This document shows positions 46,517 through 52,863 of a stretch of DNA of 52,863 nt, piece after piece. The notes beneath the pieces were generated by a model that worked only from the letters and a program-made list of their open reading frames with translations, was not told the origin of the DNA and did no database searches. The DNA lies in assembly GCA_018333535.1 (NCBI GenBank), contig JAGXTA010000173.1:1-52863 (forward strand). Direction: 5' to 3'. Position numbers and translations under genes: made by a program. This DNA is from Deltaproteobacteria bacterium. Lineage in GTDB: Bacteria > Desulfobacterota > BSN033 > UBA1163. Position 1 is the stretch's first letter; each line of letters starts with the position of its first letter.

Positions 46517-47980
46517 TTACCTCGAAGACCCTTCCAAAATCGAACGGATACTCGCTATATCTTCTCTTTCTGCGAGCAGAAGCACTGCATCATTCTCAGC
46601 GAGAACCGTCCCTCCACCAGGAGCAAAACACTCTCCACTTTTGCTCATCAAAAGGATCAATGTGCCCGGAGGCAGTCCGAGTTCCACGATCTGTTTCCCC
46701 ACCACGGCTGAGTGAGGGGGAATCGTTATTTCGACCAATTCATTCTTAAGATTGCACGAAGGTCCGATCTCCACGGGAAGCTGAGGTTTTGGAGGAAGCG
46801 GAGCGTCCACCCTGAGCCACCTTGCCATCATTGGAATCGAGGTTCCCTGCAGAAGGACAGAGGTGAGGACGATAAAGAAAACGATGTCAAAGATCATCCC
46901 TGCATTGGGAACCCTGGCAAGAAGAGGGAAGGTGGCTAAAACAATGGGCACAGCCCCACGCAAGCCCACCCAGGATACCATTGTCTTTTCCCGAAAACTC
47001 ATCTTCCCCAAAAGGAGGATAGCCAGAATGCTGACAGGACGGGCGACAAACATCAGGAAGAGAGAAACCAGCAAACTAACCCCTGCAATCGGAATGAGAC
47101 GAGAAGGGAAGACCAGTAACCCCAGGGTCAGGAACATGGTAATTTGCATGAGCCAGGCAAGGCCATCATGAAAGCGCATGATGCTTCTTTTGTGGATGAA
47201 ATCGCTGTTTCCCATGACCAGCCCTACGAGATAAACCGCAAGAAATCCATTCCCTCCCAGGGATGCCGTGACCCCGTAAGTGAGCAAAACGAGCGTCAGT
47301 GTAAAAACGGAATAGAGGCCTTCATATTCAAGCCTCAAGTGGTTGGTTACAAAAACGGCGGCTCGCCCAATTCCATAGCCCAAAGCTGCGCCTAAGACCA
47401 TCTGTGAGAAAAACATCGGAATAAAATCGATCAGGGAAGCGCCGGGATGAGTGAGCAGATGGATAAAACCAATGGTCAGGAAAACAGCCATTGGATCATT
47501 GCTGCCGGATTCCAACTCAAGAAGAGGCTTAAGAGATCCTTTCAGACTAACCTTTTTGGATCTTAATATGGAGAAGACCGCGGCGGCATCGGTTGAGGAA
47601 ACAATAGCGCCCAGCAAAAGACCCTCGAAGATGGAAAGATTGAGAAGCGTGGCCGAAAACCATCCCACCAGACAGGCCGTTCCCAGGACTCCCAGGGTGG
47701 ATAGGGCAACCCCTTTCCAGACGACCGGCCTTACCATCCTCCAATCCGTGTCCAGCCCGCCTGAATAGAGGATAAAAGCCAACGCCAATACACCAAGAGA
47801 TTGAGCCAGCCATGGATCATCAAAATGGATTCCCCCAAGGCCCTCTGATCCGGCAAGCATCCCGATGATGAGAAAGAAAAGAAGAGCAGGGACTCCAAGC
47901 CTGCCGGAGGTCTTGCTGGCGATGATGCTCAGAAGCAAAAGACCAGCCGCTCCGACGAAAATGTATTCAACACTAATCAT
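46517..47980 (-). CDS. nhaP2: Potassium/proton antiporter of the CPA1 family (NhaP2/CvrA-like)
   Basis: The 487-residue protein has about 12 transmembrane helices (residues 5-390) with [20 protein letters not shown] and [20 protein letters not shown] (the CPA1 ion-site TD and ND motifs), and a [17 protein letters not shown] segment. A C-terminal TrkA-C/RCK_C domain (about 400-485) reads [20 protein letters not shown]. NhaP2 exchanges K+ or Na+ for H+. It lies between the USP-TPR gene (upstream) and the CPA2 antiporter, in one direction. An N-terminal fragment of a paralogue is at 49.46 kb. Confidence 0.92.
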   Translation of the reverse strand: MISVEYIFVGAAGLLLLSIIASKTSGRLGVPALLFFLIIGMLAGSEGLGGIHFDDPWLAQSLGVLALAFILYSGGLDTDWRMVRPVVWKGVALSTLGVLGTACLVGWFSATLLNLSIFEGLLLGAIVSSTDAAAVFSILRSKKVSLKGSLKPLLELESGSNDPMAVFLTIGFIHLLTHPGASLIDFIPMFFSQMVLGAALGYGIGRAAVFVTNHLRLEYEGLYSVFTLTLVLLTYGVTASLGGNGFLAVYLVGLVMGNSDFIHKRSIMRFHDGLAWLMQITMFLTLGLLVFPSRLIPIAGVSLLVSLFLMFVARPVSILAILLLGKMSFREKTMVSWVGLRGAVPIVLATFPLLARVPNAGMIFDIVFFIVLTSVLLQGTSIPMMARWLRVDAPLPPKPQLPVEIGPSCNLKNELVEITIPPHSAVVGKQIVELGLPPGTLILLMSKSGECFAPGGGTVLAENDAVLLLAEREDIASIRSILEGSSR

Positions 47981-48066
47981 AGTTTCGTTCCAGGAAGATG
48001 CGCAGGCTTTGTGAGCTCAATTTTAATTATAAGTTAGAACACTCACTACCTGCAAACACAACCGAG

Positions 48067-49191
48067 TCAGCTTTTTTGTTGCCCATCCTCATTTTCCCAG
48101 AGGTGTTTGCGAATATGTGCGGCCATTTCGTCACATCTCTCTGCCTCTTTTTTCTTGCCCATATTGCGATAGGCAACGGCCATCCCCGCCCATGCGGGAA
48201 TGAAAAGGACATCCTTCCTAATGCAATACTCAAACTGAGCAACTGCCCCTTCCATCACCTGTTTCTCCAGAAGTTCTTTTCCCTTTCTGAAATGGGTCTC
48301 TATGTTGGCGAGGTCCTTTTCCAGAGGGAATCGGATTACGTGTTCTTGTTTCAAGGTAATCACTGAACAGGGCATTTCTCGAACCACCCTCTCCGTAGTG
48401 CTCCCCATGAGGAAACGCGAGAGTCCTGTTCTACCCTGGGACCCCATCACAAGCAGATCCGGCTGCACTTTACGAATAACCCTCAGAATTTCTTCATAGG
48501 GTTTCCCCCTTAGGATAGTCTTGGTCCAATTAAGATTTTCCGATTCGAATCCCCGAAGAAACCTATCAAACTGATACTGCTGCCGTTTCACCAAAGCCTT
48601 CTCTTTTGACTCTCCGGGTGTTCTGCCCGGTCCCAAAAGGCTGCTCAGCAGAGGCTCATACACGGTCAATGCGGTGAGATGGGCTTCAAAAGTTCTGGAA
48701 AGATGAGTCGCGTTGATGAGGGCCCGTTTAGATGCCTCTGAAAAGTCCACAGGGCAAAAAATCTTTCTAATGAGCGGGCGAGAACCCGGCTTTACCGCCA
48801 AGACCGGTTTGTCAGCATAGAGCATCACTCTTTCAGCAGTAGTTCCCAACGGAAACTTCCTTTCCCTTTTACCGGACCCTACCACGATGAGGTTGACATC
48901 TAATTCATCCGAATGTTCGATAATCCTTTCAAACGGAATCCCAAAGCGGACGAGGATCTCAACAGAAGAGACTCCCTTCTTTTTCAGATCCATCTCCATT
49001 TCTCTCAGCTTCTCTGTTTCCATTCTCCTTATTATACCCTTGTCGATCTTAAGTCCGCTCATTTCAGGGATGACGTGAATCAGGATGATTTCCGAGTGGA
49101 ATGCTTTCGCCAAAAGAATCGCCATTCGAAGCGCATCTCTCGAAGGTTGTGAAAAATCCATTGCCACCAGAACCTTTTCAAGTAATTTCAT
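48067..49191 (-). CDS. Tandem universal stress protein with C-terminal TPR-like tail
   Basis: The 374-residue cytoplasmic protein has two USP domains: residues 1-142 (MKLLEKVLVAMDFSQPSRDA; degenerate ATP loop VVGSGKRERKFPLGTTAER) and about 148-285 (intact loop MGSQGRTGLSRFLMGSTTER). The tail (about 290-374) contains YCIRKDVLFIPAWAGMAVAY and RNMGKKKEAERCDEMA, the pattern of a tetratricopeptide repeat. Double USPs are common; the TPR extension suggests a partner protein. It leads a minus-strand group with two cation/proton antiporters. Its first 270 bases are almost identical to the truncated copy at 37467. Confidence 0.9.
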   Translation of the reverse strand: MKLLEKVLVAMDFSQPSRDALRMAILLAKAFHSEIILIHVIPEMSGLKIDKGIIRRMETEKLREMEMDLKKKGVSSVEILVRFGIPFERIIEHSDELDVNLIVVGSGKRERKFPLGTTAERVMLYADKPVLAVKPGSRPLIRKIFCPVDFSEASKRALINATHLSRTFEAHLTALTVYEPLLSSLLGPGRTPGESKEKALVKRQQYQFDRFLRGFESENLNWTKTILRGKPYEEILRVIRKVQPDLLVMGSQGRTGLSRFLMGSTTERVVREMPCSVITLKQEHVIRFPLEKDLANIETHFRKGKELLEKQVMEGAVAQFEYCIRKDVLFIPAWAGMAVAYRNMGKKKEAERCDEMAAHIRKHLWENEDGQQKS

Positions 49192-49456
49192 GACACTCCC
49201 CCCTCACGATGATTCTCTTTCTAAAATTGCTTTCAGAATTGGGAAAATAGGCCTCCATGGCCGCTAATCGCTCGTAGTCGTTGGTTTGCTCTCTGCCCAG
49301 TGTAGTTTCTTATAGAATCCCCCAAAGGTTAGTGGAAGGTTGGATTAAAAAACTGTAGTTTGATAAAAGTCTACTAATTTTGAGTGGAAATATCAATAAG
49401 GATTATCGATTTCCCGGGGATGTCAGCCGAAACGCGCGTCCAATTTTGAAAAGGTA

Positions 49457-49521
49457 CTGGCGATGATGCTCAGCAGCAAAAGAATCGAAGCTGCGAGAAG
49501 AAGATATTCAATCGAAATCAT
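49457..49521 (-). pseudogene. N-terminal stump of a second nhaP2
   Basis: On the minus strand the start codon at 49521 opens [21 protein letters not shown], matching the first 21 residues of the intact NhaP2 ([20 protein letters not shown]). The homology then stops. The 265-base gap before it (49192-49456) holds no gene that I recognise. Confidence 0.7.
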
Positions 49522-49529
49522 AGACCTAT

Positions 49530-50003
49530 GCATATGTCAACCGGGAAACAGATGTTGAAATGGATGCGAATATCCTGACTGTCGGATTTGCCCGTCGTGC
49601 GACGACCTATAAAAGAGGCGACCTGCTCTTTACAGACATCGAGCGTCTCAAAGGTATTTCTTCAAGGGTGGGTTCTTTCCAGGTCATCTACGCCGGAAAA
49701 GCTCATCCCAAGGACCAGGGCGGCAAGGAATTAATGAAGCGGATATTTCAGGCCAAAGAGCAACTGAAACACGATGTCAAGATAGCTTATCTTGAGAATT
49801 ATGACATGAAACTTGGGATGATGATCACCTCAGGAGTTGATCTCTGGCTGAATACCCCTCAGCCCCCTATGGAGGCTTCAGGAACAAGTGGGATGAAAGC
49901 AGCGCTCAATGGCGTTCCGAGCCTCAGTGTTCTCGATGGGTGGTGGATAGAAGGGCATATTGAGGGAGTGACCGGATGGTCCATCGGAGAAACCAACAGG
50001 AGG
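49530..50003 (+). pseudogene. glgP: Internal fragment of a second glycogen phosphorylase
   Basis: The frame reads [60 protein letters not shown] and [20 protein letters not shown], matching residues about 345-500 of the intact enzyme at 13.95 kb at roughly 70-80 percent identity by eye. It begins in mid-gene next to the nhaP2 stump and ends after GVTGWSIGE, where M50-CBS sequence takes over. Both ends are lost, though the PLP-site segment is present. Confidence 0.85.
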
Positions 50004-50004
50004 A

Positions 50005-50586
50005 ATGAAGAAGGACTATTTTTATGCCACCCAGAAGGCATCGAGTATCGGAAAGGGGATTGCCCTCTTTTTTATCTTCTTCGGACTCTTCTCGATCTTT
50101 ACCGGCGGTCCGGGAGGATTATGGCTGATGCTTGTAGGTTGGTTTCTTTATAGCGCCGCGCAGGCCAGTTACCAGCAGTCCACGCTTCAGGAAACCCTTT
50201 CGGGGATTAAGGTGAAAGATGTCATGATTAGAGAGATACAGACCGTCGATCCCTCGATTTCTCTTGATAAGGCGGTGGATGAATATTTTCTAAGATACGG
50301 ATATGGTGGCTTTCCGGTTCTCGATAATGGTAAATTTCTCGGCATCCTCACCCTGAAGGAAGTTAAAAATATTCCCAGAGAGGATTGGGGGAAGGTAAAG
50401 GTCTCGGCCGTCTTCGTCCCCCACGACAAGAAGTGGGGGGTCTCTCCGGATGCCGACGTGATCAAGGCCCTCGAATTGATGATCAAGGAGGATAAAGGAC
50501 GGATTGCGGTTACAGGAAAGGGTCAGATCATCGGGCTCATCACAAGAAACGGCATCGCCCGATATGTGCAAATCAAAGGGAAATAG
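50005..50586 (+). pseudogene. C-terminal half of a second M50-CBS protease
   Basis: The 193 residues, starting [20 protein letters not shown], are almost identical to residues 180-370 of the protease at 36.3 kb: two transmembrane segments plus the whole CBS pair. The HExxH and Asp zinc sites are missing. By chance the junction places AGGAGG 4 bases before an in-frame ATG, so a small membrane-anchored CBS protein could be made. It joins the glgP fragment with no gap. Confidence 0.8.
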
Positions 50587-50711
50587 CCTGATGAAGTCAT
50601 GGTTTTTAATGCCCCTTTAATTAACCCGAACGGTAAGTTTTTTTCTTTCTCAAAGGCGGTCCGAATCCTACAGAGGGAAGCTTATAGAGGGCAGATTCAA
50701 TGGGTTTTCTG

Positions 50712-51935
50712 TCAGAGCGCAGCTACCGGGATGGATTGAACGGGCGGCGTAAGTGGTAAGTGTTGTTCTGTGAGACAGATGATGCCGCCAGGGCCGATAG
50801 GCATCTTCAGCTTTTCCAGCACCTGGAAGTGCCTGACATCCTTCTTCTCGGGCGAAGCGCTTTTTTTAATTTCCAGAGGATAGGCAGTGCCATCTTGGAG
50901 GATAAGAAGGTCGATCTCTTTCTGGTCCTTATCGCGATAGAAGTAAAAAGGGGCGTGTCGGCCATTGTGCCAATAGCTTTTCAGGAGTTCCCCCATGACC
51001 CAGGTCTCCAGGATTGGGCCGGACATGGCCCCTGCCTCAAGTGTTTCCGGGCCTGACCATTCCGTGAGATAGGCACATAGTCCGGTGTCGAGGAGGTAGA
51101 GTTTCGGGGCCTTCACTAAGCGTTTTGTCACATTTGTATGGTAGGGTTGCAGCAGGTAAGCAATCCCGGAGGCTTCCAGGATCGAAAGCCAGCTCTTTGC
51201 CGTGTTAGGGGCGATGCCGGCATCCCGGGATAGTTCTGCAAGTTTTAGCATCTGCCCTGTTCGTGCCGCAGCTGCCCGGAGGAAGCGTAGGAAGGCCATC
51301 TCATCACCGACCCGGGCAAGATCTCGGATGTCGCGCTGGAGATAGGTCTGGACATAAGAGCCGTAGAAAAAGTCGCGATCCATTTCCTCATTCAAGGCGA
51401 TCCCGGGAAAGGCTCCTCGCCAGATCAGCCGGTACAAATCTTTCAATGAGAGGTTATCCCCTGCCTTGATTCGTCTCCGGACTTGCAGCGATTTAGGCAG
51501 AAAGGGATGTGATTCCCGGCTTTGCCCCGCCAGTTCCCGTCTGGAAAGCCCCAGCAACTGAATAACGCCGACACGACCCGCAAGAGATTCGGATACCCCC
51601 TTCATCAGATGAAAATGCTGAGAACCAGTGAGCCAGAACAAACCGTGTTTTCTGTTTTTGTCGACCTCCATTTTGATATGGGGCAGTAATTCCAGTGCGT
51701 ACTGGATTTCGTCGATGAGCAGCGGTGGCAGAAATCGCTGTAAAAAGAGGGCCGGGTCTTCTTTGGCCAGAGTCAACACCAGCGGATCATCGAGTGTAAC
51801 ATAGGTCCGATCTGCTTGAGAGATGTGTTTTAGAAGCGTAGTTTTGCCCACCTGTCTGGCCCCGGTGACCAGCAGCACAGGGAACTGCTTTGTTGCAGCG
51901 CTTACAAACGATTCAATGGTTCGCGGAACATACAT
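50712..51935 (-). CDS. AAA+ ATPase with DUF4143 C-terminal domain
   Basis: The 407-residue protein has Walker A GARQVGKTTLLK near residue 25, Walker B PPLLIDEIQYALEL, sensor segment FWLTGSQHFHLM, and the DUF4143 part with YVQTYLQRDIRDLARVGDE and EIDLLILQDGTAYPLEIKKS (a restriction-endonuclease-like strand, D..E.K). Such ATPases are frequent in accessory DNA and their cellular role is unknown. I use ATG 51935: the longer open frame (to 52091) reads through the CRISPR remnant and has no family support. Confidence 0.88.
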   Translation of the reverse strand: MYVPRTIESFVSAATKQFPVLLVTGARQVGKTTLLKHISQADRTYVTLDDPLVLTLAKEDPALFLQRFLPPLLIDEIQYALELLPHIKMEVDKNRKHGLFWLTGSQHFHLMKGVSESLAGRVGVIQLLGLSRRELAGQSRESHPFLPKSLQVRRRIKAGDNLSLKDLYRLIWRGAFPGIALNEEMDRDFFYGSYVQTYLQRDIRDLARVGDEMAFLRFLRAAAARTGQMLKLAELSRDAGIAPNTAKSWLSILEASGIAYLLQPYHTNVTKRLVKAPKLYLLDTGLCAYLTEWSGPETLEAGAMSGPILETWVMGELLKSYWHNGRHAPFYFYRDKDQKEIDLLILQDGTAYPLEIKKSASPEKKDVRHFQVLEKLKMPIGPGGIICLTEQHLPLTPPVQSIPVAAL

Positions 51936-52017
51936 TGAGTCAATCCATACATCGTCCAGAATGCAATTCGATTGCAATATAGACGATAATTTTCGTGTTG
52001 TCAAGAAGCTACATCCA

Positions 52018-52110
52018 AAGCAAAGGCACGCTCCCGCGCGGGGAGCGACCCGACTCCCCGACTGATTGCAACACAATGCGATCTGTTTCAATCCACGCTC
52101 CCGCGCGGGG
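52018..52110 (-). CRISPR. Degenerate CRISPR remnant: two partial type I-C-like repeats and one spacer
   Basis: GTTTCAATCCACGCTCCCGC continues with GCGGGG at 52085-52110 and lacks the final AGCGAC. ACGCTCCCGCGCGGGGAGCG AC at 52028-52049 is the other repeat, whose first 10 bases (52018-52027) are degenerate. Together they give the 32-base repeat typical of type I-C arrays (GTTTCAATCCACGC...GCGAC). The spacer between them (52050-52084) is 35 bases, the usual I-C size. No cas gene or further repeat is in the window. The transcribed strand of I-C arrays corresponds to the minus strand here, so the degenerate repeat would be the trailer end. Confidence 0.75.
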
Positions 52111-52184
52111 TTTGTGCCAATCTTCGGGGGGGTTGCCTTCTTTGGAGTGGGTGTGGAATTGGTTTTTTATGGATTACGACTTTT

Positions 52185-52721
52185 CTAATCGTTGGCGTCT
52201 CCAGGCCGAAACCCGATGGGGCGGCGCTTGGACTCAGGAGGTGTCATGAGCTGGCGGATAGCAACCACGAGCGATTGGATTGATTCGTCATGGTTTTGCA
52301 GTTTTCTCTCCAGCGCGGCAAGCTTATGGGCTAACTCTTTATGTGTTGATAACATTTCCCGAAGCTTGACAAATGCCCGGACCACAAATACGCTGATTTG
52401 TATGGCCCTCTGGGTGTTTAGAACGCTGGCCGCCATAATCGCCCCATGTTCAGTGAATGCGTTGGGCAAGGCTTTAGCATATTTGAGGTTTTTGAGGTGA
52501 TCACAAATTGTGATCACCTCATTCTTCTCAGGTTGAGTAAGTTTAAACATAAAGTCTTGAGGGAAGCGCTTTTGATTTCGTCTCACCGCCTGGTTAAGGA
52601 CACGGGTTGACACACCATATAGCATTGCAAGATCAGCATCCAGCATGATCTTTTGTCCCCGGATGATTAAAATCCGCTGCTCGATCTGCCCTATTGGGAT
52701 GATAGCTTTCTGACCTGCCAT
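52185..52721 (-). CDS. ORF6N-domain DNA-binding protein
   Basis: The 178-residue protein has the ORF6N domain of phage antirepressor-like proteins: IEQRILIIRGQKIMLDADLA, MLYGVSTRVLNQAVRRN, RFPQDFMFKLTQPEKNEVIT and the segment LPNAFTEHGAIMAASVLNT. A C-terminal coiled coil follows (LREMLSTHKELAHKLAALER), then a PPES-rich tail. ATG 52721 follows GAGGTGAAGAAA; a GTG at 52730 is a less likely start. Such genes occur in prophages and genomic islands. Palindromes lie in the 5' region and inside the gene. Confidence 0.88.
   Translation of the reverse strand: MAGQKAIIPIGQIEQRILIIRGQKIMLDADLAMLYGVSTRVLNQAVRRNQKRFPQDFMFKLTQPEKNEVITICDHLKNLKYAKALPNAFTEHGAIMAASVLNTQRAIQISVFVVRAFVKLREMLSTHKELAHKLAALERKLQNHDESIQSLVVAIRQLMTPPESKRRPIGFRPGDAND
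52493..52521. promoter_or_regulatory. Perfect 29-base palindrome inside the ORF6N gene
   Basis: TGAGGTGATCACAA (52493-52506), one centre base, then TTGTGATCACCTCA (52508-52521): 14-base perfect arms. It encodes EVITICDHL on the minus strand. The half-site AGGTGATCACAAA resembles the upstream palindrome (AGGTCACAAA), which suggests an intragenic operator for the product itself. Confidence 0.45.
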
Positions 52722-52749
52722 TTTCTTCACCTCATTTCTGTTTGCGCAA

Positions 52750-52796
52750 TAAGGTCACAAACGGTGACCTTAAACTGGATCCTTTGATTCCAGTTT
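52750..52796. promoter_or_regulatory. Two palindromes upstream of ORF6N (possible operator)
   Basis: TAAGGTCAC-AAACG-GTGACCTTA (52750-52772) has 9-base arms and lies 29 bases before the ORF6N start. AAACTGGA (52772-52779) pairs with TCCAGTTT (52789-52796) beside it. The position fits autoregulation of a DNA-binding protein. Confidence 0.5.
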
Positions 52797-52863
52797 GCCA
52801 AACTCTTGCCTCATCCATAGTCAATTGGAACATAAAACCTTTGGAAAATCTTTCAGCACTCCT

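Noticed and set aside
49380-49460. Sequence like an IS21-type end (AATTTTGAGTGGAAATATCA) in the gap before the nhaP2 stump
   Set aside because: Only one possible end is seen, with no transposase or partner repeat; too weak to call.
51936-52091. 52-residue N-terminal extension of the DUF4143 ATPase
   Set aside because: It reads across the CRISPR repeat and has no homology; ATG 51935 begins the family domain.

Overview
The window looks like chromosomal DNA of an anaerobic or facultative Gram-negative (diderm) bacterium. TamA/TamB and a Mla phospholipid system require an outer membrane, and a lone epsilon-type subunit of the CO dehydrogenase/acetyl-CoA synthase complex suggests an anaerobic relative. 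Desulfobacterota (Syntrophia-like) is my best guess; Nitrospirota or a neighbouring phylum is possible. This is inference from gene content only. I saw no rRNA or tRNA gene.

Layout. 0-2.1 kb: small genes (secreted peptide, 39-residue peptide coupled to an amphi-Trp protein, zinc-ribbon protein, CdhB-like protein). 2.3-11.7 kb: P2-type cation ATPase, acetate kinase, phosphoketolase-like enzyme, second P2-type ATPase. 11.7-12.2 kb: three gene stumps. 12.3-17.5 kb: sodium symporter, glgX stump, glycogen phosphorylase, frameshifted pgi. 17.6-27.5 kb: universal stress protein (USP), tamA-tamB, phosphoglucomutase, a MITE-like element, glucokinase stump, LOG protein. 27.9-37.9 kb: Na/Pi cotransporter, broken CNNM gene, mlaE-F-D-C, YihY, MgtE, AI-2E-type permease, M50-CBS protease, truncated USP. 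37.9-44.3 kb: RAYT transposase with flanking inverted repeats, a protein with a RelA/SpoT-like motif series, cupin stump, YjdF-like membrane protein, GH13_18 phosphorylase, and a mosaic of IS91, PAP2 and membrane-protein pieces. 44.6-49.2 kb, minus strand: USP-USP-TPR protein and two cation/proton antiporters. 49.4-50.6 kb: second mosaic of stumps. 50.7-52.7 kb: DUF4143 ATPase, a dying CRISPR remnant of type I-C repeat character, and an ORF6N regulator with operator-like palindromes.

How the genes may work together. Glycogen phosphorylase, phosphoglucomutase, glucose-6-phosphate isomerase, a phosphoketolase-family enzyme and acetate kinase could form a short route from stored glucan to acetate and ATP. 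Around them sit ATP-driven cation pumps, proton antiporters, Mg and phosphate transporters, USPs and an M50-CBS protease. This resembles the kind of gene set used in energy-starved or hypoxic dormancy (compare CtpF, Rip3 and the USPs of the mycobacterial DosR regulon). The parallel is inferred.

The region is also strongly eroded. At least twelve gene stumps are present, and several have an intact paralogue elsewhere in the window (USP, M50-CBS, glgP, nhaP2, Na/Pi, P-type ATPase). This indicates repeated duplication and deletion. Points most worth a second look: the MlaF protein with a degenerate GGDEF domain, the RelA/SpoT-like protein at 39 kb, two palindromic elements inserted in frame in the second ATPase, the CRISPR remnant, and the ORF6N palindromes.
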